From Hoyosella levis (GTDB taxonomy: Bacteria > Actinomycetota > Actinomycetes > Mycobacteriales > Mycobacteriaceae), in NCBI RefSeq assembly GCF_026008515.1, contig NZ_BQYM01000005.1, positions 1 to 64,000 on the forward strand: 64,000 bases of DNA, given 5' to 3'. The stretch's first letter is position 1; every line of letters begins with the position of its first letter. This document shows, one piece after another, positions 35,084-45,177 of the stretch. The notes beneath the pieces were generated by a model that worked only from the letters and a program-made list of their open reading frames with translations, was not told where the DNA came from and searched no databases. A program made the position numbers and the translations under genes.

Positions 35084-36625
35084 CTAGCGTGGCACGGCGA
35101 GCCGGGTGGGGGTGGGGCGTCCACGCAGTGTCACCGCGGAGGCTGGCTGCCAGCGCGCGGCCTCCGCGGCATCGGCCTGTCGCACGACCTTGTAGGCCGC
35201 GAGTACCCGGCCATTCCAGGATTTCGCGAGATCGGTCAGGCGGGCGGCCTCGTTCACCGGATCACCGATAACGGTGTACTCGAGGCGATTGCGGGCGCCG
35301 ACGTTTCCTGCCACTGCCTTTCCGACGGAGACGCCGATCCCGAAGTTCAGCTTCGTCGTCGCGGGAATCCGGGAACGCAGCTCGCGGGCAGCGCTGAGCG
35401 CGGCACCGGCATGGTTGGCGCGCGCGACCGGTGCTCCGAACACCGCGAGAACGGCGTCGCCGGTGAACTTGTTGACCATGCCGCCGTGGACGTGCACCGT
35501 ATCGACCACGACCTCGAAGAACTCGTTGAGCATGGCAGTGACCCGATGCGGCGGCCACGTCTCGATCAGCCGCGTCGAGCCGACCAGATCGACGAACATC
35601 ACCGAGACATCGCGCAGCTCGCCGCCGAGCGAGCCGCCGCGCTGGAGGACCTCCTGGACGACATCCTCGCCGACCCGTGCCCCGAACAACTCGGAGATGC
35701 GCTGCCGCTCGGCGAGCCCCCGCACCATCTGGTTGAAGCCGTATTGCAGGCGACCGATCTCCGAGCCGTCATAGATGGGCACCGAGATGTCATAGTGGCC
35801 GGCCTGCACCTCGGTCATCGCGGAGCTCACCTGCTTGATGGGGTCAGCGATGGACCGTGCGACCACAGCCATGCCGAAGAAGCCCACCACGATCGTGAGG
35901 ATCCCCAGGATCACCACGGCCGACGCGGTCTGCTCGGTGTCTGGCAGGAACGAGGAGAAGAACCGGAATGACACCACGAGCGCGATCCATACCAGGGGGA
36001 TCGCAGCGGTCACGAGCCACATCATCATCAGGCGCAGAGCGACCGTCGTCGCGGACCGCGAGTCCACGCTGCGCCCGCTCATGGCGTCGGCGATGGTGCG
36101 GCGCAGGATCCTCTCCGCGACGAAGTAGCTGATCGCGCAGCAGATGATGCCGTTGGAGACAAAAGTGGAGAACACCATCGCGACCAGCTGCGGGCTGCCC
36201 GCGCGGGTAATACTGATACTGAACATGATGCCGATCGCGAACCAGAGGATGCCGATCAATCCGGTCTGGCGGGCCGGGGCGCTGACGATCAGCTCGTACT
36301 GGCGCGCCGAGGGTATGCCGCCGTGCTTCATCCAGAAGAAGATCGGCCGACCATGCCACAGCGATATGGCGCAGGCTACCGCGACCGCCAGGGGGATGGA
36401 GGTGACGAGCAGCATCGTGTTCGATGCCCGGATATCCGGGGTCACCGCCGCATTCGCCGGCTGCGGGACGATGTAGCGCAGCAACGCGAAGCTCACGATG
36501 ATGCCGACGACGTTGGTGGCCGTCAAAGCCGTGACGTACGCGATGGTGACGGGCTTGAGCACCTGGTTGAGGATGTCGACGAACTGCTGGGTGACAGGCC
36601 TGAGCCCAGTCTTGGCAGTGCTCAT
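35084..36625 (-). CDS. Membrane class III adenylate cyclase with HAMP domain (catalytically complete)
   Basis: A 513-residue enzyme making cAMP from ATP. About six membrane helices (20-250) lead to a HAMP linker (~255-310), then the class III cyclase domain. All canonical residues are present: metal Asp346 and Asp390, adenine-binding Lys386 and Asp455, transition-state Asn458 and Arg462. The layout is that of Rv1318c-Rv1320c/Rv3645 of M. tuberculosis. The start overlaps the stop of the upstream, catalytically incomplete cyclase in ATGA, so the two are made together. It is the last gene of a four-gene leftward operon. Confidence 0.9.
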   Translation of the reverse strand: MSTAKTGLRPVTQQFVDILNQVLKPVTIAYVTALTATNVVGIIVSFALLRYIVPQPANAAVTPDIRASNTMLLVTSIPLAVAVACAISLWHGRPIFFWMKHGGIPSARQYELIVSAPARQTGLIGILWFAIGIMFSISITRAGSPQLVAMVFSTFVSNGIICCAISYFVAERILRRTIADAMSGRSVDSRSATTVALRLMMMWLVTAAIPLVWIALVVSFRFFSSFLPDTEQTASAVVILGILTIVVGFFGMAVVARSIADPIKQVSSAMTEVQAGHYDISVPIYDGSEIGRLQYGFNQMVRGLAERQRISELFGARVGEDVVQEVLQRGGSLGGELRDVSVMFVDLVGSTRLIETWPPHRVTAMLNEFFEVVVDTVHVHGGMVNKFTGDAVLAVFGAPVARANHAGAALSAARELRSRIPATTKLNFGIGVSVGKAVAGNVGARNRLEYTVIGDPVNEAARLTDLAKSWNGRVLAAYKVVRQADAAEAARWQPASAVTLRGRPTPTRLAVPR

Positions 36626-38121
36626 CCGGGCACCTCCTCGGCAGCGACGGGCTCGGCGACCCGTTCGTCGCCAATGGTCACGAACGACCAGTTCGGTGCC
36701 TGGCGCGGCGCGGCGAGCAGGGTGACCGCGCTCGCGACGACCCGGCCTGGCCGCTTCTTCGCCAGGTCACTGAGCGCGGAGGCAGCGATGACCGGGCCGC
36801 CCAGGATGGTGTACTCGAACCGGTTGGTCGCGCCAATGTTGCCGGCCAGTGCGGTCCCGGTGGCAACGCCGATCCCGAAGTCCAGGGCGATGCGGCCGCG
36901 CAGCGACTGATGCAGGGCCAGGGCGCAGGCGAGCGCCTCGTGCTCGGGGTCGCTGAGCGCGATGGGCGCGCCGAAGACGGCGATCGCGGCATCGCCCTCG
37001 AACTTGGTGACAAAGCCATCATGGTCGGTGACCTCGTCGACGACATGCTCGAAGAACTCGTTCAGCGCGCCCACCACCTCTTCGGGGGAATGCGTGGTCG
37101 CCATCGTGGTGGAGCCCACGAGGTCGATGACGAGCGCTGTCACTGTCACCAGCGAGCCGCTCCTGTTATTGCCCTGCTCGATAGCGGACCGCGCGATCTC
37201 CTCGCCGACGTGCTTGACGAACAATTCGGACAGCCGCCTGCGCTCGGACAATCCGAGCACCATGCGGTTGAACCCGGTTTGCAGCTCGCCGATCTCCGAG
37301 CCGTCGTACACATTGACCCGGATGGCGAGGTCGCCGGCCTCCACCCGGGACATGCCGTTGCTCACTTGCCGGAGCGGGTCGGAGATCGAGCGGGAGACGG
37401 CCACGATCCCGATCATGCCGATCGCCATCGCGATGGCCACCTGCACGAGCACAGCAAGATTGAGGCCGGGATTGACGGGGCCCTCTTGGTCCACGATCTG
37501 CGACAGGGAGACCAGCACGATCCCGAAGGTCGGTACCGCGGTGGTCAGGCCCCAGATCAGCAGCACGCGCGCGCCGACGCCGGGGGCATGGATCTGCTCG
37601 GGAGTCTCCACTGACATCGCGATGGCCGTCAGGGGACGCAGGATGCGCTCGCCGAGCACATAGTTGAGCGCCGTGGAGACCGCGCCCGACATCGAAAGAG
37701 TGATGGTGATCAGGATGAGCAACTGGGTCGAGCCAATGCTCATGTTGATCAGCACGAAGCCAAGCACCGCGATGCCCCAGGTGAAGGCCTCGACAACGAC
37801 CTGCCGGGTGGTCTGGCGCAGCGCGGCCCGGGCCTCGTGCGGGCGGGGGAGGCCACCACGCGCTAGCCACTCAAGGTTTGTCCAGCTCAGACGCAGGTGC
37901 AGCAGCGGCGCGCTGATCGCGACGATGCTGCCGCCGATCACTGACCATGCGACGTTGCGCTCCCAGACCCCCATCGGGTCCGGCAGCGAGGGGATAGGGA
38001 TCACCGTGCCGATCAGGACCAGCGCGGTCATGGCCGCGATGAGCGAGACCATTAGCACGCTCAGGATGTAGGTCAGCACGATGGGATGCGCGAGCTGCCG
38101 GAGGACATCAAGTCGGTTCAT
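36622..38121 (-). CDS. Membrane class III cyclase homologue lacking adenine and transition-state residues
   Basis: A 499-residue paralogue with the same six-helix/HAMP/cyclase layout. The metal aspartates (Asp333, Asp377) and Lys373 are kept. The position of adenine-binding Asp is Gly442, transition-state Asn is Ile445 and transition-state Arg is Ala449. As a homodimer it should be inactive. Paired with the coupled downstream cyclase it could contribute the metal site to one complete composite active site, as in mammalian adenylyl cyclase C1/C2. It overlaps the downstream gene by four bases and follows the flippase-like gene after 24 bases. Confidence 0.88.
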   Translation of the reverse strand: MNRLDVLRQLAHPIVLTYILSVLMVSLIAAMTALVLIGTVIPIPSLPDPMGVWERNVAWSVIGGSIVAISAPLLHLRLSWTNLEWLARGGLPRPHEARAALRQTTRQVVVEAFTWGIAVLGFVLINMSIGSTQLLILITITLSMSGAVSTALNYVLGERILRPLTAIAMSVETPEQIHAPGVGARVLLIWGLTTAVPTFGIVLVSLSQIVDQEGPVNPGLNLAVLVQVAIAMAIGMIGIVAVSRSISDPLRQVSNGMSRVEAGDLAIRVNVYDGSEIGELQTGFNRMVLGLSERRRLSELFVKHVGEEIARSAIEQGNNRSGSLVTVTALVIDLVGSTTMATTHSPEEVVGALNEFFEHVVDEVTDHDGFVTKFEGDAAIAVFGAPIALSDPEHEALACALALHQSLRGRIALDFGIGVATGTALAGNIGATNRFEYTILGGPVIAASALSDLAKKRPGRVVASAVTLLAAPRQAPNWSFVTIGDERVAEPVAAEEVPG

Positions 38122-38145
38122 GGGCGCGAAGGGCTCCTCACCGGC

Positions 38146-39312
38146 TCACGCCCCTTCGCGATCGGGCCGTGGCCGAGCGGCGCTCTCGGGCGCCTCGCTC
38201 GCGCTTTCGATGCCTGCCGGCGCCGAGGCATGCTTGACGCTCGCCGCCGGGCCATGGTCGGCCTGGTCGGAGCGGAACATCAGGAGGAACACGATCCATC
38301 CCGCGATGTTCAGCAGCACCAGCGTGACCAGCCGGTACACGAATACCGCCGCGAGCGCCTGCGAGGCGGGCAGCCCGGCGGAAACCGTGAGAGCCACGAC
38401 GAGCGTCGCGTCGACGGTGCCGATGCCACCGGGGGCGAGCGGCACCGATGCGACCGCCTTTGCCGCGGTGAACGCGATGATCACGCCCGCGATGCGGGGA
38501 TCCGCCCCCACTGCCAGGCACGCGAACCACAGGCATGCCACATCGGTGCTGCGATGCACGATGGACCACCAGAACGTGCGCGCGGCGTCCCACGGGCCCA
38601 GTCGCACGGCCTCGATCTGGTCGAGCACCGCGCGCACTTGATCGATATCCTGCCGCGGAGGCCGGTGACGTACCCGGTTCACCAGCCTCATGGCCCACCG
38701 GCCCGCGGACTCGAGGCGGCGCGGGTTGCGCTGCGCGAACCGCAGCGCGAGCACTAGGAGGAGCAGGCCGAGCAAGGACATGCTCAGCGTCAATGGGCTG
38801 ATGCTGTTGCCCACCGCGATCGCACCGATCGCCCCGACCACCGCGAGCGTGGCGGTGGCGATCACTCCGGCCATGGCAAGCTGCCAGGTCGCTACCACGT
38901 GCGTGGCGCCCCAGCGCCGCGTCTGCCGGTACGTGAAGGCAGCGGAGAAGACCTGGCCGGCGGGCAGCGTCAGGGTCATCGACGTCGATGCATAGAGCAC
39001 CGCCTCGGAGCGTCGCTGCGATACCGCCACACCGCCGGCGTGCAGCAGCACGCGCTGGACGCCACCGAACCCCGTCATCGACAAGGCCGTGGCCGCGATG
39101 CACGCGAGGAACCAGCCGATGTGCAGCTCGCGGATCGCCTGCACCGAGTCAGAGAAGGTCGGCCAGAGCACTACCCCCTGGGCGATGAGCAGTCCGGCGA
39201 GGACCAGGGCCATGACGATCCGCCACCGCCGGAAGCGCCCGCCCTTGCTCCGCGCGACAACGCCCACGCCAGGTGCCGTGGCCCCATCGGGTTGCTGCGC
39301 GGACGATGTCAC
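38146..39312 (-). CDS. Lysylphosphatidylglycerol-synthase-like transmembrane (UPF0104/YbhN-type) protein
   Basis: A 388-residue membrane protein with about eight helices. The segment VASVPLAPGGIGTVDATL near residue 285 is the hallmark of the LPG_synthase_TM/YbhN family. The soluble synthetase half of MprF is missing, so it is a stand-alone flippase-like domain, probably acting on a lipid. It lies inside the cyclase operon, 51 bases after the third cyclase and 24 before the incomplete one. This arrangement hints at a lipid-linked signal for cAMP production (inference). Confidence 0.82.
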   Translation of the reverse strand: MTSSAQQPDGATAPGVGVVARSKGGRFRRWRIVMALVLAGLLIAQGVVLWPTFSDSVQAIRELHIGWFLACIAATALSMTGFGGVQRVLLHAGGVAVSQRRSEAVLYASTSMTLTLPAGQVFSAAFTYRQTRRWGATHVVATWQLAMAGVIATATLAVVGAIGAIAVGNSISPLTLSMSLLGLLLLVLALRFAQRNPRRLESAGRWAMRLVNRVRHRPPRQDIDQVRAVLDQIEAVRLGPWDAARTFWWSIVHRSTDVACLWFACLAVGADPRIAGVIIAFTAAKAVASVPLAPGGIGTVDATLVVALTVSAGLPASQALAAVFVYRLVTLVLLNIAGWIVFLLMFRSDQADHGPAASVKHASAPAGIESASEAPESAARPRPDREGA

Positions 39313-39363
39313 GTCGCCAGAGTATCGACTCGCGTGTGGCCACGTGGCGTTGGTGGCGGTTTG

Positions 39364-40917
39364 TTATAGCGATTCAGCGCTGAAGGGAATCGCATTGCTG
39401 GCCTGCGTGGCACTGCGGAGACGTGGCCAGGCCAGCTGGGTCAGCTTGGTGCGCCCGCGCAGCGCCACGAGCTCCCCCAGCTCCCAGTGCTCCTGCTCCT
39501 CCTCGCTGGCGAAGTACACGGTGTGGCTGGAGGCCAGCACGCTGCCAGGGCGCTTCTTCGCGAGCTCGGTCAGCCGGGCGGCCTCGTTCACCGGATCACC
39601 GATCACGGTGTACTCGAAGCGCTCCACCGAGCCGATGTTGCCTGCCACCACCGTGCCCGAGGACACACCGATCCCGATTCGCACATCGGGCAGGGCCTCG
39701 AGCTCGGCGCGCAGCTCGCGCGCCGCCGATAGTGCCGCCGTGGGAGCGTCCGCCCGATAGAGGGGCGCGCCGAATACCGCGAGCGCCTCATCGCCGACGA
39801 ACTTGTTGACAAAGCCTCCGTGCCGCTTGATCACGCCGATCACGATGTTGAAGAACTGGTTCAGCATCGCCACCACTTCAGCGGGCTGCATCGTCGCCAC
39901 GATGCGCGTGGAGCCGACCATGTCCACGAACAGCACCGCCACGAACCGTGTCTCGCCGCCCAGCTCTGTGCCGAACTTCAATGCCTGCCGCGCGACATCC
40001 TCGCCCACGTGCTGGCCGAACAGCTGCCGCAGCACGCGCCGCTCGGTGGAATCGGCCATCATGCGGTTGAAGCCGACTTGCAGCAGCCCCACTTCGCTGC
40101 CGTCATACACCTCGACCTGCACGTCGTCGCCACGGTGAGCCTCGCTGACAGAGCGCGTGAGCTCCCGCAGCGGGATGGAGACCTGGCCAGAGAGCAGCGC
40201 CGTGGTGATCATCGCCGCGACCATCATCACGATCGCCACGAACAGCACCGACCACGCGAACGAGCGTGGTGCATACATGTGCGGGGTGGCGAGCTGGGTG
40301 ATGCACAGAGCCGCGATGGCCACGCCGGGCATCAATGTCCCGGTGATCCAGCCAAGCGTCATGCGCAGCCGGACGCTCGGAACCATGCGGCGGTCCGGCA
40401 CGCCCATCGAGAGAGCACGCGCGGCGATCGGGCGGATCAACTGCTCCCCGATCAAGTAGGACAAGCCAAACACCACGATCCCGGCGAGCAGGATGGTGCC
40501 CGCTGCCGCGCCGGCGAGCTCGGGTAGCTCCAGCATCACGAGCACGACGAACAAGATCATGCCGACCACCCACAGCACCAGGTGGACCAGTGCCTGGATG
40601 AGCGGACCGCGCATCGCGATGATCTGCTCGCGCCTAGTGGGCGGGCCGCCGCGCACGTACCAGCGAAGGATGGTGCGCAGGATCATGATGGCGGTACCGA
40701 GGATCACCACCCCGCACAGGGCGAGATAGGCGGAAAGTACCAGCTGGCTCACCTCGCCCTGCACGATGAGACCAGGCCCGGGCGAGGTGGGCAGCCCGTA
40801 GCGGATGAACGCGAGCACGAAGATCGCGCCCAGGAAGTTGAAGCCGAGCATGAAAAGCACAAACAGCACCCAGCGAATGCTGAGCGTCCGCGACAGCGAA
40901 CCCGGAATGAGCTTCAC
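39364..40917 (-). CDS. Membrane class III adenylate cyclase with HAMP domain
   Basis: A 517-residue enzyme with the same layout as the two cyclases downstream. Catalytic segments are complete: LFVDMVGST, NKFVGDEALAVFGAP and YTVIGDPVNEAAR. It should form active homodimers. GTG 40917 follows TACCGT by seven bases, suggesting a leaderless start of the operon message. The C-terminal ~45 residues extend past the catalytic domain. It is divergent from the DUF1707 gene. Confidence 0.9.
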   Translation of the reverse strand: MKLIPGSLSRTLSIRWVLFVLFMLGFNFLGAIFVLAFIRYGLPTSPGPGLIVQGEVSQLVLSAYLALCGVVILGTAIMILRTILRWYVRGGPPTRREQIIAMRGPLIQALVHLVLWVVGMILFVVLVMLELPELAGAAAGTILLAGIVVFGLSYLIGEQLIRPIAARALSMGVPDRRMVPSVRLRMTLGWITGTLMPGVAIAALCITQLATPHMYAPRSFAWSVLFVAIVMMVAAMITTALLSGQVSIPLRELTRSVSEAHRGDDVQVEVYDGSEVGLLQVGFNRMMADSTERRVLRQLFGQHVGEDVARQALKFGTELGGETRFVAVLFVDMVGSTRIVATMQPAEVVAMLNQFFNIVIGVIKRHGGFVNKFVGDEALAVFGAPLYRADAPTAALSAARELRAELEALPDVRIGIGVSSGTVVAGNIGSVERFEYTVIGDPVNEAARLTELAKKRPGSVLASSHTVYFASEEEQEHWELGELVALRGRTKLTQLAWPRLRSATQASNAIPFSAESL

Positions 40918-41029
40918 CGCTCTTACGGTACTGCCCGCGCGGGAACGCCGGCATCGGTTGCGCCGCGATCACCTGGTGAGAGAATACTGAGAGGCCAGGG
41001 GCAGGGAGCCTGGGCCAGGCAGAAAGGGC

Positions 41030-41671
41030 GTGGCCAGCGTGGACGAGAAAGACCTGCGAGTATCCGATGCCGAGCGCGAGCACATCGGGCAGCTCCTCCA
41101 GCGCGCGGTCGGCCAGGGATACATCTCGATCGCCGAGTTCGGCGAGCGCATGGACCAGGCCATGCTGGCACGCACGCGCGGCGAGCTCAATGCAGTTGTT
41201 GTCGATCTTCCAGGAATGCGCCTGCACGAGGATGCGCGCGATCCGATGCCAGGCCTGCCAGCGGCGCAGCCCGTGCCTGGCCGGCACGCGGTGCCGTCGC
41301 CTGACGGCATGCTGCTGCGGGAACGCTTTGGCACGCTCACGAGGAAGGGGAGCTGGACCGTCCCTGGCAGGATCGAGCTGCGCACGCTCTGCAGCGATGT
41401 CACCCTTGACTTCACGAATGCCCAGCTCGCGCGCCCCGTGGTGCACATCAGTATCGAGGACAAGGCATCGACAATCGTCCTCATCGTCAATGAGCAGACC
41501 ACCGTTGACACGAGCGCTGTGGAGACGATCGCAGGCACGGTGACCACGCGGATCGCACCATCAGTGGCCGCGCCCCGGCTCGCGATCACGGTCAGTGGCA
41601 AGCTCTGGTTCGGCACCCTGAAGGTGCGGCACCCATTCGGGACCACCTTGCGCAGGATGCTCGACTCCTAG
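41030..41671 (+). CDS. DUF1707 protein with LiaF-like C-terminal domain
   Basis: A 213-residue soluble protein. Residues 8-60 form a typical DUF1707 segment (LRVSDAERE..., LLQRAVGQGYIS, EFGERMDQAMLARTRGEL), a small helical domain frequent in actinobacteria. The last ~110 residues are beta-rich and repetitive, like the LiaF/DUF2154 domain. GTG 41030 has GAAAGGGC upstream. Such proteins are thought to act in envelope stress sensing. It is divergent from the cyclase operon. Confidence 0.8.
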   Translation: MASVDEKDLRVSDAEREHIGQLLQRAVGQGYISIAEFGERMDQAMLARTRGELNAVVVDLPGMRLHEDARDPMPGLPAAQPVPGRHAVPSPDGMLLRERFGTLTRKGSWTVPGRIELRTLCSDVTLDFTNAQLARPVVHISIEDKASTIVLIVNEQTTVDTSAVETIAGTVTTRIAPSVAAPRLAITVSGKLWFGTLKVRHPFGTTLRRMLDS

Positions 41672-41755
41672 CCGCGTTGCTCGGGGCTGCGAGGCCTCTG
41701 GTGCCCGGTGCCGCGGCTGAGCGTGGCTGCCCCTGCAGCGGAATCCGGCCCCCTT

Positions 41756-42112
41756 TCACAGCATGCCCGCCGCCGAGGCCGCGACCACGAACGCGAGCAG
41801 GCCACCGGCAGCATTGGCCATTACATTGATCCCCGCGATGGCCCGCGCCCCGTCCTCGGCGAGCCGCACCGTCTCGAACGCGAACGTCGAATACGTGGTC
41901 AGCGCGCCGCACAGGCCCACGCCCACCAGCAACATCCCATCCTGAGGCAGCGCTAGACCCGTAGCCGCGCCGAGCAGCCCACAGCCTAGGACGTTCACCG
42001 CCAGGGTGCCCCAGGGGAACACGCTGTCATGGAAAGTGCCTATCCACCGATCAGCGAGATACCGCAGCGGTGCCCCCACTGCGGCACCCAGCACTACCAG
42101 CAGCCAGCTCAT
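41756..42112 (-). CDS. crcB: Fluoride channel CrcB/Fluc, subunit 1
   Basis: A 118-residue dual-topology fluoride exporter subunit with four helices. The signature elements are [11 protein letters not shown] near the start, the [12 protein letters not shown] motif (central Asn) near residue 40 and [12 protein letters not shown] (with the Phe-box) near residue 70. It overlaps the DUF190 gene by four bases, which overlaps the second crcB by four. The two CrcB proteins probably form an antiparallel heterodimer. No fluoride riboswitch was seen. Confidence 0.9.
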   Translation of the reverse strand: MSWLLVVLGAAVGAPLRYLADRWIGTFHDSVFPWGTLAVNVLGCGLLGAATGLALPQDGMLLVGVGLCGALTTYSTFAFETVRLAEDGARAIAGINVMANAAGGLLAFVVAASAAGML

Positions 42113-42468
42113 CGTCGTGGCTGCTGCCCGTCCGCGCGGGGGCGCAGCAGCTCCACCGGCTCGATCGTCACCAGGCGGTCCTCGATCATCCCGCCGAGGG
42201 CGTCGACGAACTCGCGCAGCGCTGCCTCGGCATCGACGAGCATGACCACCATGGGCAGGTCCTCGCTCAGCGACAGCAGTCGAGCGGTGTGCACCAGCGA
42301 CGTCGCGCCGAAGCCTTCCACCCCGCGCAGGACGCTGGCCCCGCGCAGGCCCGCCGCGTGCGCGCGGTGCACGATCTCGCTGTAGAGCGGGCGATGCTTC
42401 CAGGTGTCGTTCTCCCCGGTGAGGATCATTAGCCGCGCGAAGCCCGTTGCACCATCCATGGTTTTCAT
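42109..42468 (-). CDS. DUF190 family protein between two crcB genes
   Basis: A 119-residue soluble protein of PII-like ferredoxin fold. The sequence pattern [36 protein letters not shown] and [17 protein letters not shown] is typical of DUF190. ATG 42468 overlaps the upstream crcB stop in ATGA. Its sandwich position between channel subunits suggests a regulatory role in fluoride export; the ligand is unknown. Confidence 0.88.
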   Translation of the reverse strand: MKTMDGATGFARLMILTGENDTWKHRPLYSEIVHRAHAAGLRGASVLRGVEGFGATSLVHTARLLSLSEDLPMVVMLVDAEAALREFVDALGGMIEDRLVTIEPVELLRPRADGQQPRR

Positions 42469-42890
42469 TGTTGCCGCTTCGGCCGCGCGAGCGCGATTCG
42501 GGTGGCCGACATACCGAGCCACGTGGCGGCGAGCGCGCCGATCAGCGTGACCAGGAGATAGGCCCCGCCGGCCATAGCGCTGCCACCAGAGAGAAGACCC
42601 TCCGCCTCGCCCGCGTACGCGGAGAACGTGGTGTAGCCGCCCAGGAACCCGGTCCCGAGGAACGGACGGGCCAGCGGGGGAGCGGTCACCGCCCCGGTGA
42701 GCACGACGAGCAGGACCCCGATGGCCAGGCAGCCAGAGACATTGACCAGCAACGTTGCCCACGGAAAACCACCGGAATGCGGCAGCAGCAGGGATAGGCC
42801 GTAGCGGGCGGCTGCACCGAGCGCGCCGCCCAGGGACACCACCGCGATGGCGGGCCCCTGCCCGGCAAGGACGGTCGCGGTCCGGCCCAT
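42465..42890 (-). CDS. crcB: Fluoride channel CrcB/Fluc, subunit 2
   Basis: A 141-residue channel subunit with four helices. [26 protein letters not shown] and [15 protein letters not shown] are the family signatures. It begins eight bases after the mmpL3 stop, so the fluoride unit may be transcribed from the essential mmpL3 promoter. Confidence 0.9.
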   Translation of the reverse strand: MGRTATVLAGQGPAIAVVSLGGALGAAARYGLSLLLPHSGGFPWATLLVNVSGCLAIGVLLVVLTGAVTAPPLARPFLGTGFLGGYTTFSAYAGEAEGLLSGGSAMAGGAYLLVTLIGALAATWLGMSATRIALARPKRQQ

Positions 42891-42898
42891 GCCCGCTG

Positions 42899-45100
42899 CT
42901 AGCCCACGCGGTCCGGCACCGGACCAGTCGTCGAGGAATCCTCGATGGCGCCTGCATCGTCGTGGCCGGGCTCGTCGGCGAGCTCATGCTCCTGCAGCCC
43001 GATGCGCCGCTGGATGCGCTTCATCCACTTCGGCGCCCACCAGCACTCATCGCCGAGCATTGCCATCACGGCGGGCACGAGCAGCATGCGGATCACGGTC
43101 GCGTCGATGATGAGGGCGGCGATCATGCCAAACGCGATGTACTTCATCATCGCGATCTCCGAGAGGCTGAACGCGCCGGTCACCACGATCAGGATCAGTG
43201 CCGCGGCCGTGATGATGTGGCCGGTCTGCGCCGTTCCCATCCTGATGGACTCGGTGGTGGATGCGCCGCGCGCCCGCGCCTCGACCATGCGGGAGACGAG
43301 GAAGACCTCGTAGTCGGTGGACAGGCCGTAGATGATCGCGATGATCAGCACCACCACCGCGGCCATCAGTGGGCCAGGCGTGAAGTCGAGCAGCCCCGCG
43401 CCGTGGCCCTCCACGAAGATCCAGGTGAGGATTCCCAGGGTGGAGCCCAGGCTCAGGCCCGTCATGACCACGGCCTTGATGGGCAGGGTGAGGGAGCCGA
43501 ACGCGAGGAACATCAGCAGGGTGGTGATCACGATGACCATCACTGCCATGTACGGGAACGTCTCGACCATCGCATCGATGCTGTCCCGCTCGATGGCCGG
43601 GCCGCCACCGACAAGCACCTCGGTCCCCTCGGGAACGTCCATGGCGCGCAATTGGTCGATCGCCGCGGCGGACTCGGCCTCGTCGACGAGGCCGGCGCTG
43701 AGCATCACGGCCTCGCTGTTGCGCTGCTCGAGCGTGAACGGGCCGGTGAAGCCGTCGACCTCGTTCGCCTGCCGCAGCACCTGCCCGGTGGCGGAGAGAT
43801 CACCGGTGATGACCACCTGGACCGGCTTCGTGCGGAACTCGGGGAACTGCTCGTCGAATTGCTGCTGCGCCTGCCGGGTCTCGTTGGCTGGCGGGAGGTA
43901 CTTCTCCGACAACCCGCCGAACGCGATGTTGCCGATCGGGAGGATCAGCAGGAGCAGGCCAACGACCACAGGGATCGCGACGCGCATCGGACGCTTGATC
44001 GACCAGTTCGCGACCCGTCCCCAGAACGTGTGCTGCATCTGCCCGGCGGGCAGCGTCGGCCGCATGCGCGCGAACCCGAGCGCATCGATCCGGCGCCCGA
44101 GTATGGACAGCATCGCCGGGAGCAGTGTCACCGCGAGCAATGCCGCGATGGTCACCGCCGCGATGGCCCCGTACGCCACGGACTTGAGGAAGCCCTGCGG
44201 GAAGACCAGCAGCCCACCGAGGCTGATCGCGATGATCGTCGCGGAGAACACCACGGTGCGGCCCGCGGTGGCCACGGTTCTCCGGACGGCATCCCGCACG
44301 TCGTAGCCCTCCGCGAGTTCCTCCCGGTAGCGGCTCACCATGAACAATCCATAGTCGATGGCGAGGCCGAGACCGATCAGGGAGATCACGGACTGCGCGA
44401 AGACGTTGACCTCGACCACGTTGGTCAGCAGTCGTGTCGCGCCCCAGGCCCCAGCGACGGTGAGCACGCCGGTGATCACCGGCAGCGCTGCGGCAACGAC
44501 GCCGCGGAAGATGAGGAACAGCAGCACGGCGACGGCGGGGAGCGCGATCAGCTCCATCCGCTTGATGTCGTCCTCCATGCCCTTGCTCAGCGCATTGGCC
44601 ACCGGCTGCAGCCCGGCGATCTCCACATCGAGGCTGGTATCGAGCAATTGCGGCTCGATGGCCTGGTAGTTCGCGAGCACCTCGGTGTCGTTGGCGCCGA
44701 GCAGGCCGATGCTGGCGATGGCATATTGCCGGTCGCTCGTAGCCATGACGTTGAAGCCGGACGTCCAGTAGGACTCGACGAAATGAACCTTGTCAGGATT
44801 GCCATCACGGACTGCCGCGAGCAGGTCCTGGGCCTCCGCGGCGAACGCGGGATCATCAACGGTGCTGCCCTCGGGCGCGTCGAACAGCACGACGATATCG
44901 CCACGATTATCACGGCCGAAGTTCTCGTTGACGATGCGGGACGCCTCGACGGACTCGCTGCCGGGATCGTCCCAGCCGCTCTGCGACAGGCGATCGGCGA
45001 GGCCGAGCCCGTAGCCGCCAGCGGCGAGCAGGAGCCCGACCATCACGGCGAGGACGGTGAACCGCGCGGTGTAGACGAACTGGCCCGCCTTCGCGAACAA
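42899..45100 (-). CDS. mmpL3: MmpL3-type RND transporter of trehalose monomycolate
   Basis: A 733-residue RND exporter that moves trehalose monomycolate across the inner membrane. Two repeats of one helix, a large outside loop and five to six helices are visible. Proton-relay Asp-Tyr pairs lie in helix 4 ([15 protein letters not shown] near residue 255) and helix 10 ([13 protein letters not shown] near residue 590). The C-terminal cytoplasmic tail is only ~50 residues, far shorter than in M. tuberculosis MmpL3. Neighbours (NYN protein, TrmB, TmaT-like and MtrP-like genes) give the same context as the known locus. The gene starts at ATG 45100. Confidence 0.9.
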   Translation of the reverse strand: MFAKAGQFVYTARFTVLAVMVGLLLAAGGYGLGLADRLSQSGWDDPGSESVEASRIVNENFGRDNRGDIVVLFDAPEGSTVDDPAFAAEAQDLLAAVRDGNPDKVHFVESYWTSGFNVMATSDRQYAIASIGLLGANDTEVLANYQAIEPQLLDTSLDVEIAGLQPVANALSKGMEDDIKRMELIALPAVAVLLFLIFRGVVAAALPVITGVLTVAGAWGATRLLTNVVEVNVFAQSVISLIGLGLAIDYGLFMVSRYREELAEGYDVRDAVRRTVATAGRTVVFSATIIAISLGGLLVFPQGFLKSVAYGAIAAVTIAALLAVTLLPAMLSILGRRIDALGFARMRPTLPAGQMQHTFWGRVANWSIKRPMRVAIPVVVGLLLLILPIGNIAFGGLSEKYLPPANETRQAQQQFDEQFPEFRTKPVQVVITGDLSATGQVLRQANEVDGFTGPFTLEQRNSEAVMLSAGLVDEAESAAAIDQLRAMDVPEGTEVLVGGGPAIERDSIDAMVETFPYMAVMVIVITTLLMFLAFGSLTLPIKAVVMTGLSLGSTLGILTWIFVEGHGAGLLDFTPGPLMAAVVVLIIAIIYGLSTDYEVFLVSRMVEARARGASTTESIRMGTAQTGHIITAAALILIVVTGAFSLSEIAMMKYIAFGMIAALIIDATVIRMLLVPAVMAMLGDECWWAPKWMKRIQRRIGLQEHELADEPGHDDAGAIEDSSTTGPVPDRVG

Positions 45101-45177
45101 TGTGTACTCCTTCGAACGAGCAATCCCGCTGCCGCGGCAGCCACGACCTCCAACAGTGGCAGAACGAGGAGCGAAAG

